In this document: in pieces, positions 9,630 to 20,323 of the stretch
Layout: each line of letters starts with the position of its first letter
How positions within the stretch are numbered: the stretch's first letter is position 1
DNA from: Balamuthia mandrillaris
Lineage: Eukaryota; Discosea; Longamoebia; Balamuthiidae
DNA: 64,000 bases
Assembly: GCA_031835245.1 (NCBI GenBank)
Contig: JAVKOQ010000269.1
Location: 1 to 64,000, forward strand
Reading direction: 5' to 3'
Notes under the pieces: generated by a model
The model's database searches: none
What the model was told of the DNA's origin: nothing
Seen by the model: only the letters and a program-made list of their open reading frames with translations
Position numbers and translations under genes: made by a program

Positions 9630-12600
9630 TCACATCTCTTCTAAAGCATCACTAAGCATGGCGTTCATGCTGGTAAAGTTGGGCCTGTCCTCAGGCTGTG
9701 TCGCAAAGCACATCGACATCAACTCCACAAACACCTTGGGGGCATCCTTTGGCGGCTCCAACCTTCTTCCTTCCGAAACGACGGCCAGAGAGACCTGAAG
9801 GTTGGCCAACTCCTCGTAGGGGAGTTCGCCGAAGGAGGCAATCTCAAACAGCACCACTCCGAAGCTCCATGCATCCGACTTGGCGGAGTACACTTGATCC
9901 TTCATGCTTTCTGGAGCCTGTTACGAAGCGAACTGGTGAGTAAGCACGATGAGGTGAGGAAGAACAACAGTAAAACGCAGCAATGAACAAACCATCCAAC
10001 GAATAGGTCCAACGTTGGCTAACGTTTGGTGCTGCTCATCTTCAGCGCTCAACACACGGGCCATGCCAAAGTCGGCCACTTTGGCGTCCAAAGAGTTGTT
10101 CAACAGCACATTCCTTGCAGCCAAGTCGCAGTGAATGATGTTCTCCGAGTGGAGGTGCTGCATGCCAGCCGTAATGCCCATGGCAATGCGGATCATCTCT
10201 GGGTGGGTGAGCTGTTGTCCTTTGGGGCTTTTGAGGAAAGCATCCAAGCTGCCTCCAGGCATGAGCTCGGTGACGATGCAGAGGGGGTACTGTGGGTCCA
10301 CGCAGACGCCCAGCAGTTGCACCACATTGGAGTGAGGCCTAATGTTCTGATGAAGTGAATTCAGAAGGTTAATACCAAAGGAAGTTGGAATGTAAAAGAG
10401 GGAAGGACAAACCTGCATGAGCTCCACTTCCTTCTGGAAGTCATCCAACTGTTCTTCTTTCAATTGGTTCAACAGCTTGATGGCGACAGGAGTCAACCTC
10501 CACTTGCCTTGATACACGACACCAAAGGAGCCATGACCAATCTCTTCGCCAAACTCCAGGTCATTGTAGTTCAACCCGAAAGAGGTGGTTGCTCCTCTCT
10601 TGCGGGGTACAATCTTTGAGTTTTTGGATTTCTTTGACGAAGGGGTTGAAACAGCGGCATAGTTTTGCTCTCCACCTTGCTCAGGGTCCTCCAACATTAC
10701 CACAGAGTTTCTTTGCTTCTCGTTCTTCTTGCGACGAACGAAGAACAAGGCTACTACAACAACCGCCACCACAGCGAGCAGCAACAACAATCCGCCGATG
10801 ACGGAAGGAACGACGATGGCCACGGTGTTCTCGTCGTCTTCTCCTTCTTCTCTGGCTTCATCGGGAACCGAAGATGAAGATGAAGTGGAACCGGAGTTGC
10901 TGCCGTCAACAGGAACACAAGATGGCGAAGAAGCTTCAAGAAGTTCGGGGTGAACGAGAACGCTAAGATGACCTGTACTCTCATCGAAAGAAGTCTGGAA
11001 TGAGGAGGAGCATAGAGCATAGTCATGTGCGGCAGTGATGTTGAATGCCTCCAGAGGAACGCAAGACGGATCTTGGCGGAGAAGAGTGACCTCAGTGGGC
11101 GCTGTAACGGACGGGTCGATTTCCACTTCAAGCGTTCCTGTAAACGAAGGAGAAATCAAGCGCAATGGTTAGGAAGAGCTCAGTGGATGGAGGAGGAAAC
11201 AGAGGAGTGAGCAAGCGAAGAATAAAGGCGAGAACGAACCAAAGATATCAGCACATCCACCAAGATACAAAACAGGATTCTTTCGGTTCCTAGACTCCGT
11301 GCCAACTTTCATTCTCACGGTTGCTCCGTTAACTATCCTCAAGAATCCATCCACCGCAATAGAATCCGCGCTATCAACAAGCAGCTGAACGTCATCCTCT
11401 TGCCTCCGCCTCGTTGTTTCCTCCTTTCTCACCGTAACAGAATCGAAGCTGTGCCACCTACCGCCAATACATTCAAAATTTATCGAAGATGACGCAGCAG
11501 TCACGGAGCCCTTGCAGGGCTCAAATGAACTGGAAAAGACGTAGACTGCTCCAATGCGTCGCGAGGCTCCTCCAGCGTCAGTCGGTTCGCCATAGGTGAT
11601 GCCTGGTATGTTGGTTTCCTCGAGGACGGCGCCAATGGCAAACAACCCTTTGTTGTACACAACGGCTCTTCCAAACTCAGCTTGCTCTCTCGTGTTAGAA
11701 GCTTTCAGCATAGCCAGTTGGGTCCAACTTTGTTCGTTGGTGTCATTTCGGACAAAGAGGAAAGCCGCACCAGCATGACTCGCGTTGTTTATGAATGGAA
11801 TGTCGTCTCCATAGTTCACGCCAGTGAGCCTCGAATTCTCGTAGGGGCTTCCTACCAACAAGAGGTCCTCGCTCGTCATCGAGTGAGATATCCCAAAGTA
11901 CTGCCAAACACCCTCTTCCTTGGTCGAAGGCTGTAGCTGTTCCTTGAAGGACCACTCCTGGCTCACCTCGTTTCTCACGTAGACGTACTGCACGTCGTGG
12001 TCGCTGGACACCACCAGGACATTCCCAAGAAGAGAAATGCCTTTACCGAAGCCGGCTCCCTCGCAGGTTGGAGGCTTGAGAAACGCCTGTTGAGTCCAGT
12101 TGCCCGTCTCCTCATCTCGAACAAATACATAGACTGCGCCGCAAGCGTCGTGGTTGTTGTCAGGAACAAAGCCTTCGGGAACTCCGTGAATCGGTGAGGC
12201 GAGAGGGCCAGAGTCCTCTCCAGCGGCCGAAACTACGACGGTGTTGCCATCAGCAGCAACGGCAGTTCCAAAATAATCTCTGATGTCCATCCAAGCACCT
12301 TTCAGCACTGCTTCGACGGTCCATCGGTACTTGGGAATGGCTCCTTCTACTTCGTTCTCTTCAACGCTGTAAACTACAACCGCGCCAGAATCCGTGGAGA
12401 GGGAGTTATAGGAATCTGCGTAGACTTGGGGGTCGTTGAAGATACCGGTTAGACTGGAGTCCTCCATTCGCATGCTCACCACCAGCATCTTCTCCTTGGT
12501 GATGGCCAACAAATCGCCAAACTCGGACGAGTCGCCAGAGTCATAGGGAGGTCCCAGGAAGGCTTCCTGTCGCCAGGTTTCCTCTTCGCCGCCCTCCTCA

Positions 12601-13195
12601 TCGTTCCTCTCTCGGACAAAGACAAAGGCCGCCCCTGTTGCTTGCCATACGCCTGTGGCCCATTCGTCAACGGAAAAGTTGGCGGAAGTCGCGTGCTGAA
12701 TGCTTCCCTCCGCAATGGGCAGCCCCGTTTGAAGCACCGGTCTGTCGGAACCCTTTGCGCCGACCACCAGGATGTCGTCCTCTACCACCAGCTTCGCCCC
12801 AAACTGTTGAGCGTTGTACTGGTGGTAGAAATGGGGCTTCAGGAAGGCGGTTTGTTTCCAACGTCCCAAAGTGTCTCTGCGAAAGGTGTAGGCCGCTCCG
12901 CGGAACTCGCAGTCCTGTGGGGAGCTTACGGGGTAACCGGAGCCAGGCCAAACGCCCAAAAAGCGGCTCTGGTCCCCGCTGGCCCCGACGGCCAGGGTGG
13001 TGCCCTCTCTGTCAATCGCCACAGCGCCGCCAAAGTTATAGACGAAGGAGAGCTCGTAGGGAAGGTCCGTGGTGGAAGGTTTCAGGAAGACCTCAGGTTA
13101 ATGGACTCCGAGTCCCTCTGTTGTTGGATGGAGGGAGCCACGAAGCACAACAGCACCACCAGAAAGCCTGAGAGGAAAGTGGTGGAGTTTTTCAT
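9630..13195 (-). CDS. Receptor tyrosine-kinase-like protein with FG-GAP-type ectodomain
   Basis: Exons: 13195-11240, 11137-10413, 10346-9993 and 9917-9630. A signal peptide (MKNSTTFLSGFLVVLLCFVA) leads into about 600 residues of FG-GAP/integrin-alpha-like blades, recurrent GAVYVF and 'FGxxVAxDG' motifs, then a Ser-rich stalk and one membrane helix (VPSVIGGLLLLLAVVAVVVV). The kinase has GHGSFGVVYQGKW, VAIK, IIHCDLAARNVLL, VADFGMARVL and GPIRWM-APES. The AARN and PIRWMAPES signatures are tyrosine-kinase-like. The HRD arginine is Cys. The signal-peptide frame and the ectodomain frame do not connect: the reading frame shifts by one base near 13096, next to the run in ATTAACC, probably a base lost in the read or in this allele. 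A decayed inverted copy lies at 16488-19811. Confidence 0.88.
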
Positions 13196-13740
13196 TGCTC
13201 TGCTATGTGGTAATATGAGTCTGTGCTGTGTTTGTGTGCGTTTTCAAGAAATGAGGAAAAAGAAAGAAACACCAGCAACGTAAGTGCAACAGCAGTCTTT
13301 GGTCGGGGCGCATTACCTCTCTCAACAGTATAATTGGCTGCGCTGTTGCTACGCCCCTACTTTGGAGAATGAATGGCGCTCGCTCATTTGTTACCGCTCC
13401 TAATGAATTGGTATATTGCCAGGATATTCAACGTGTTCGACGTGCACCTGAACGGATTCGTAGTTGCTTTCCCTCCGTGCCCATCAGCTCCGTTTTTTGT
13501 GCTCCTCAGAAGTGGGCGAAAGGAAAAGCAACCAAAACCTCATGTTCGGAAACAGCTCTTGGACACCCGTCATTTGCTGGTAAAAAAGGCTCGCGGGGTT
13601 TCCATCGCCACGGGTTATATAAAACATGCGTGTTGAACGGCCAATACCTGCAAACCATGGAAACCGAAACAAAAAAGCCATGCCAAACAAAACTACTCCT
13701 CTTCCCATCTCTCTCTCTCTCTCTCTCTCTTTCTCTTCTT

Positions 13741-13775
<35 letters not shown>

Positions 13776-14030
13776 CTCTCTCCACATTGGTCAAGAGCTA
13801 CACTTACTTTGTCCCAGTGAAGCTTACTTAATCGTTATTTCTGCGGGGAGTCCAATTGAACGAACGTGGTGAGAGCCTTACCGTAAGCTTTCCATCCACG
13901 AGTAGAAAAACAAAAGAAAGGGACTCGTAGATACTACAAAGAAGAAGAGAGAGCAGACCTCTGCGTTGCTGTGCTGTTCGTCGTTAGAGCATCGTTCTTT
14001 TTCCAAAAGCAAAAAATTAAAAAAAGGGGT
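13196..14030. other. Intergenic region upstream of the receptor kinase
   Basis: About 830 bp between the receptor start codon and tRNA-Lys. It contains CT-repeat tracts at about 13710-13785. I see no supported exon; the longer open frames here are low-complexity. Confidence 0.5.
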
Positions 14031-14103
14031 CGCCAGGCGTGGGGCTCGAACCCACGACCACAAGATTAAGAGTCTTGCGCTCTACCGACTGAGCTAGCCC
14101 GGC
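14031..14103 (-). tRNA. tRNA-Lys (anticodon CTT)
   Basis: 73-nt cloverleaf read on the minus strand. Acceptor stem GCCGGGC pairs with GCCTGGC, A box TAGCTCAGTCGG, anticodon loop CTCTTAA (anticodon CTT), T arm GTGGG-TTCGAGC-CCCAC, discriminator G. No intron. A run of T follows on the transcribed strand (AAAAAAA at about 14019-14025 on the + strand), fitting a Pol III terminator. An identical copy is at 46990-47062. Confidence 0.97.
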
Positions 14104-14329
14104 GCGTTGATGTCTCTTCCTTTGTTTTCTACTTCACGTGCCCATCTTCCTGAATTTGCCGGACGCTCAAAAGGTAGTCCACAAGGACTTCATTAAAATA
14201 GGGAATAGCCACGTCATCTTCACCTTAACAATTTATTTTTTTTACCTTTTTTCGTTCAATTTTTTTTTTTGGTTTTCGAAAGAAAAAATTTTAAACAAAA
14301 AAAAAAAACAAAAACAAAAGAAGAAAGAG

Positions 14330-14963
14330 ATGGCTGAAGCGGATAGCGCCTCCACGGGGCATGGTGGCCCAGCGGCAGCCCTCAAGGACATCCTCTCGGG
14401 CACCGTGGCGGGCATGGCCCAGGTGGCGGCTGGCCATCCCTTGGACACGGCCAAGGTTCGACTGCAGTCCCAGGTGGTGGGCGCGGGCCAGCAGCCCCAC
14501 TTCAATGGCATGATGGACACGCTCACCAAGACGTGGCAGGCGGAGGGCATTCGTGGGCTGTACAAAGGGGCTTCTTCTCCTCTTGCTGGTAAGTTACTTT
14601 GATTTTTGATGTCGTCAAACGCTTCTTTCTTTCTTCAGCAATCTCAGCCTTTTTTCTTGATTTTTCTACTTTGATTTTTCTTTTCCCCATTCGATGGATT
14701 ATCTTTTTTTTGTTAAACTTTTTCTTTGTTGTGGAAAACAAAAAGGTGCAATGGCACATAATGCTGCTGTGTTCTTTTCTTATGGACGAGCCAAAGAGTT
14801 TGTTGCTCCTCGTAATGGGTACAATGCAGCCTCCCTTTTGTCTGGACCAGTTGTCCCTTCAGCTCTTTCTTTCTTGTCGTTTCTTTCTTTAGTGTTTTGC
14901 TTTCACTTTCGTCTCTTTGCTGTTTCTTTTGTTCCTTCCCTTCTTTCTTTCTGTGTCTCTTCT

Positions 14964-14999
<36 letters not shown>

Positions 15000-15865
15000 T
15001 TTTCGTTATCTGCTTGTTACTTTCTTGCTGCTTCTTTCTTCCGCTTTTCATGGCTTTCTTTCTTCCTGGAATGTGTTGTCTTTGTTTTTTTTTCTTTTAA
15101 CTTTACTATTCCTTACCTTCTTCCTATTATTTAGCAAGTTGGAAGGTCGTCACTACTATCAAGCTGGCGCTATAACCGGTTTAGCCGTCACCATCGTGGA
15201 AGGTCCCGTTGACCTCTTCAAATCTAAGCTCCAAGCTCAGGTTGCTGCTGTAGCACAAGACAAAAGCCTAAAGCCCAACGAGGTGCGTTACACAGGAGCC
15301 TTTCATTGTGCTCGCCATATTGCCAGCACGTACGGTGTGAAAGGAGTGTACCAGGGCTTGGCGGCCACCGTTTTGCGTAACGTGCCTGCCTTTGGCTCTT
15401 ATTTTGCTGCGTTTGAGCTGACGAAGCGAGGACTTACTCCTCCTGGTATGTTTTCTTCTTCGCCTTAATCCTAGTTCTCTTTTGGTTTTCTTGGCACTTC
15501 TGTTTTATGTATACTAGTTTTCTTTTTTGTCTTCTCTTTCTTTCTTGCCATTTTCTCACACCTTAAAAAAAACAGACCAAAAGCTGCCATCCCTCTCAGC
15601 ATGCTTCGTGGCGGGCGGCGCTGCCGGTTTCGCGTTTTGGGGTGTCTTCTTCCCTCTCGACACCATCAAGACGCGTATGCAAACGGATGCCTGCGACGTG
15701 GCGCACCGCCGCTACACCGGCGTCTTGGACTGCGCTGCTCAGGTGTGGAGGGAAGGAGGCTTGCGGGCCTTTTACAAGGGATACACTCCGGCTGTGATCA
15801 GAGCGGTTTGTGTGAACGCTGCCATATTCTTTGCTTTTGAGGCCAGCAAGAGAGCTCTTGGCTAA
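14330..15865 (+). CDS. Mitochondrial carrier family (SLC25) protein, acylcarnitine/basic amino acid-carrier type
   Basis: Exons 14330-14588, 14746-14818, 15135-15445 and 15576-15865 join in phase to about 310 residues. Three repeats each carry the Px[D/E]xx[K/R] signature: [22 protein letters not shown] (Gly-Pro-Val variant) and [11 protein letters not shown]. They are followed by the matching [35 protein letters not shown] and [16 protein letters not shown] segments. This is an inner-mitochondrial-membrane exchanger of six helices. The second-repeat signature resembles the SLC25A20/A29/A45 group (carnitine/acylcarnitine or basic amino acids), but the substrate is not certain. The A-rich leader just before the ATG is typical for this genome. 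The second intron holds a CT microsatellite. Confidence 0.92.
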
Positions 15866-16487
15866 ACAAACAACAAGAAAAATGGAGAGATGGAACGGGA
15901 AATGTAGGACGCTGCTGAAAAGTTTTTTGTAAAAGTTGAAACTAAAAGAAGAGGTTTGGGCAACATCTTCATCTCCGATCCATCACCGCTTAGAATCTTC
16001 CGGTTTCCTCTCCTGGCAGACTCCGCTTTACACTACGAGCATCCGTGCTTGCAGAAGCTTCAACACGTCCTCATGGCTTTCTTTGTAAGCCTGTGCACAC
16101 CGCCTATCTTGTGACCCTCCTGCTGAGAACCAAAGGTCCTTTGACCTTTGTGGGACACTTTCTTGAAAGAAAGTTGGTGTTACCCCCTCTCGGCTCGTGG
16201 CACAAGAAGAAGTCGTAAAGGAAAGGGGCTCTAATAACCATCATTAATGAGAATAATGACCATTCTTCCATTTCCTTTCGGCAGCCAAACGACTAGTTTA
16301 TTTTTGTAAACGTTTGGCTGATAGTAATGGGGCCTACAGTTGAGCAATGAGGACAAGAAGTGAGTTCTGCTGGGAAACAATTCCGCTAACGACCGACCGG
16401 TCACGGTTTTTCGTCCGTTGCATTGTCCAGGCTCGTTCTGTGTTTTTGGTTTTCTTTCACACGAACAGGGTCCACACAGCGTTACAA
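15866..16487. other. Intergenic region with three perfect short inverted repeats
   Basis: Gene-free stretch between the carrier and the receptor-kinase relic. It holds CAAAGGTC/GACCTTTG (16131-16150, 4-nt spacer), ACTTTCTT/AAGAAAGT (16157-16174, 2-nt spacer) and CAGCCAAACG/CGTTTGGCTG (16282-16320, 19-nt spacer). The first two are adjacent and could form hairpins in a 3' UTR; the third lies about 170 bp upstream of the relic's start codon. Confidence 0.55.
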
Positions 16488-19400
16488 ATGGCGGCTTCAA
16501 CCACGTCCTTGTCTCTCTTCCTTCTCCTTTGTGGCCTTTGCTTCTCCCCCTCCGTCCAACAACAGGATGGGTCCTCCTTCTATTTCAAACAGGAGGTCTT
16601 CCTGAAACCCTCCACAACGGACTTGGAGTACGATATCTCCTTCATCTACGGCTTGGGGGGAGCCCTGGCCATGGACAGAGGCCACCACTTTGGCCGTCGG
16701 GGCACTCGGAGATCAAAGCGACAATATCGGCGTCTGGCAAGGAGCCGGTTATCCAGTTGCCTCCTCGCAAACCTCAGCGCTTCAAGGTGCTGTCTACATC
16801 TTCCGAAGGAACTTCTTGGGCAAATGGCAGCAAACGGCGTTCCTAAAGCCTCACTATTACCACCATATCTCCATCCCTCAGTTTGGGGAGGACTGGAAGG
16901 TAGCATCCAGCAGCTCTCGTTTCCATCGGACTCTTGGAATACCACCCTTCGGGATGCGACCGGGGCGGTTTATGTATTTTTGAGGGAGCGAAACTACGAA
17001 GAAGGAGGAGAAGACGAGAGGTGGAGACAAGAAGCCTTCATCGGACCTCCAATAGGCTCCACGGAAACGGGCTTTGGCTCATCCTTGGCGATTACCAAAG
17101 AGAATATCATGGTCGGCGGGATGCAGCTCGATGACTCCAGTATGGTTGGATGCTTCAACAACCCCCAACGATACTCCGATTCCTATAACTCTAACCTGAT
17201 GGATTCTGGAGCTGCTGTTATCTACAAAGCCGAAGAAAACGAAGAAAGAGGAATGAATAAACACCGATGGAGTGTCGAAGCGGTGTTGAAAGCAGCTTGG
17301 ACGGACTCCAGTGATCACTTTGGCTCTGTGGTTGCTGCAGATGGAAAAACGATCCTGATTTCGGCCACTGGAGAGGACTCCTCCCCTTTTGCTCAACCGC
17401 TTCACGGTGTTCCTGTCGGCTTCACTCCCGACAATAGTTTCGAATCCTGCGGAGCTGTTTACGTCTTTGTTAGAGAGATGGAGGAAGGCAACTGGACCCA
17501 ACAAGCTTTTCTCAAGCCTCCTATTTGTGATGGCATTGGTTACGCGTTCGGACGGACCGTTTCTCTGTTGGGAGATGTCGCTGTGATAGGGACAGCAAAA
17601 GACGACCAATACGTCTTTGTGCGCAACCAGACAAGCCAAGAATGGTCCAGGCAAGGACTGCAGGTGCTGCCTTCGACCTACAATTGGTCCTTGCTGCAAG
17701 CCTATGGCATCTCTTCGGCGATGACGAGCGATGAGTTGTTGTTTGTTGGAGCTCCTTTCGAAACCTCTTTACGAGCAGGCGTCAACTTTGGAGACAATCT
17801 TTCCACCATGAACGACACATGGGCCGTTTGGGAAGACAGCAACATTCCAGGCATCACCTACGACCTACCAACCGAAGTCGGCGAACTTGCTCAGAAGATT
17901 GGAGCGGTCTACGTCTTTGCCAGCCAGTTGCATCCGTGCGATGGTTCTGTCTCTTCTTCAGCGTTCGAATGAATAGTTGGAAGATGGAACAGTTTTAGCG
18001 CCGTAACGGTGAGAATAGAGGATGAAGTGATACGAGTGGAGAGCAAGGAGGTCGTCACTGTGGATGGCTTCTTGAGAGTGGACGCCACGTTGAGGATGAA
18101 GGTCGGAGGCACGGAGTCGAGGACGAGGAAGAATCCTGTGATGTATCTCGGTGGATGCGCCGATATTATTGGTACCTTCTTCTCTCACCCTCCTTTCCCT
18201 TTTCTCTCTGCAATTTCTCCTTCTCACTCTATCTTTTGACAGGATCGCTTGAGCTAGAGCTGGATTCATCTATCACAGAACCGACCGAGTTTGTTCTTCT
18301 CCGTCAAGAACCATCCTGCTCTCCGTTGGAACCTATCAACGTCACCACCAGTTACGACTTTGCCTTTGCTGGTTGCTCCTCCTCGTTCCTTTCCACTTTC
18401 AACAATAGCACAGGACATCTGGGCGTTCTCGTTCATCCAGATCTTATCCCTCCCTCATCTTCTTCCTGTGTCCTTTCCGAAAACTCTGATTCTTCATCAT
18501 CTTCTTCTTCCTCATCAACTACGGATGGAATATCGAACAGAACCGAAGGTGAACCAGAGTTGGTGGCAATCGTCGTTCCTTCTGTCATTGGTGGGTTGTT
18601 ACTGCTTCTTGCTATAGCGGCTATCGTGGTTGCAGCTGTTTTCATCCGACGAAGGAATCTGAACAGAAGAAACGAGATGATTGATATGATGGACCTCACA
18701 GAGAAAGGAGATACGATCTATGGAAACATCTCTGCAGATAGTCAAGAAGTGAGTTCCTCTACGAATAAAGCAAAGAAAGGGAAGGGAAAAGGTACCGCTT
18801 AGTTTGGTTTGGAATATCTCGATTTGGAGTTTGGAGACAAGATTGGCCACGGATCGTTTGGAGAGGTGTACCAAGGTAAGTGGCGGTTGACTCTGGTTGC
18901 CATAAAGCCAGTGAAGCAGTTCAGAGAAGACCAGTTGGACGATTTCAAGAAAGAAGCGGAGATCATGCAAGTTTCTTTTTTGTTTGCTGTCTCTTTTTTT
19001 TTCCCTCCTGCTTTCTTTTCTGTCTTGTTTTGCGTTCTGTTGCTTTCACTGCTTATTTTCACCTTTGTTCACCAGAATATTCGCCCTCACTCGAATGTGG
19101 TGCAACTGCTAGGCATATGCGTGGATCCACAGTACCCCCTCTGCATCGTCACCGCTCATGCCCGGAGGCAGCTTGGACTCCTTCCTGCGAAGCTCCAAAG
19201 GCAAACAGCTCACCCACCCAGAAATGATCCGCATTGCCATGGGCATTCACGGCTGGCATGCAGCACCTCCACTCGGAGAACGTCATTCACTGTGACTTGG
19301 CTGCAAGGAATGTGCTGCTGAGCAAGTCTTTGGATGCCAAAGTTTCCGACTTCGGCATGGCTCGTGTGTTGAACGCCGAGGATGAAGAGCACAAAACTAT

Positions 19401-19811
19401 GGCGGAAGTTGGACCAATTCGTTGGATGGTTTGTTTTTTCTCCTTTGTTCTTCAACTGTTTTTGTTTGTTTTGTGCTGTGGCGTGTTTTGTAGTTCACAT
19501 ACCTGAGGACTATCTTTCTTTAGGCTCCAGAAAGCATGAAGGATCAAGTATACTCTGCCAAGTCGGATGTATGGAGCTTCGGAGTGGTGCTGTTTGAGAT
19601 TGCCTCCTTTGGAGAAGCTCCTTACAAAGAGCTGGCAAACCTGCAAGTCTCTTTGGCAGTCATTTCTGGTAGTACGAGATTGAAGCCTCCAGAAGATGCT
19701 CCACAAGTGTTCGAGGAGTTAATGTCGATGTGCTTTGCGACGCAGCCGGAGGACCAACCAAGCTTTACCAGCATGCATGCCATGCTCAGTGACGCTTTGG
19801 AGGAGATGTGA
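16488..19811 (+). pseudogene. Decayed inverted copy of the receptor tyrosine-kinase-like gene
   Basis: Colinear with the gene at 9630-13195 but on the opposite strand, with the same intron positions (for example 18172-18241), so it arose by DNA duplication, not retroposition. It keeps the signal peptide (MAASTTSLSLFLLLCGLCFS), FG-GAP-like blades, membrane helix and kinase motifs (GHGSFGEVYQGKW, VAIK, IHCDLAARNVLL, SDFGMARVL, APES). Damage seen against the intact copy: a 2-nt loss near 16677; an in-ectodomain deletion near 16895; a deletion of about 50 codons near 17815-17830; TGA at 17970-17972 where the partner has Cys; TAG at 18800-18802; a 2-nt loss near 19153; a 1-nt gain near 19248. The protein remains highly similar between lesions, so decay is recent. 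Truncated products up to 17972 remain possible. Confidence 0.9.
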
Positions 19812-19935
19812 GATCTGTTTTTTCGTTTTTGTTTTGTGTTATTGTTTTTCATGTGTTGAATACAGCCACTCACAAAGGAGAAGTGTATGTATTTCTCGAA
19901 CTATCCTTTCTGAATCAAACGCTGCTGGGGTCTGT

Positions 19936-20142
19936 TCAACACAAGTGCCCGTACATTGCAGCGAGGGTACAAGTGCACAGGTCCGAAGGGCATCCGTTCT
20001 CTCTGGCCCATTGCAACACCGCCAAGTGGCCATTCTTTGCTGCCGAGTTGCAAGTCTCTTCGTCCCAAGGGCACCCGTTCTCTCTGGCCGCGGCTGGAGC
20101 CACGAGGTTCTCTGGCAACATGGACAAGACGTGACACAGCAC
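19936..20142 (-). pseudogene. Fragment of an ankyrin-repeat gene
   Basis: The minus-strand frame reads two units of the ankyrin type common in amoebae and giant-virus-like gene families: ARENGCPWDEETCNSAAKNG, then HLAVLQWARENGCPSDLCTC and LAAMYGHL. It covers only about 2.5 repeats, with no start context, no continuation in frame on either side, and a T-rich stretch (20241-20320) just beyond. It looks like a remnant of a larger ankyrin protein gene rather than a working gene. Confidence 0.65.
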
Positions 20143-20323
20143 CTCCTCCGGCAGTAGGTCTTCTATCAGATGTTCCCATTATTGTTTGCGATGAATATAG
20201 CACCTGGTGGCTCGAGTTCGAAGCCGGATACCTACAGTTTTATTTCTTTTTTTTTTATTTTTTTATTTTTTTTATTTTTTTTTCTTTATATATATTTTTT
20301 TTCGTTTTTTTTTTCAAACAGCT

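Noticed and set aside
12638-13283. Plus-strand frames antisense to the receptor ectodomain
   Set aside because: No domain, composition or splice logic; the minus strand has a clear homologue in the inverted copy.
16488-19811. Receptor-kinase copy as a processed (retro)copy
   Set aside because: Introns are kept at the same positions and no poly(A) tail is seen, so it is a DNA-level duplication.
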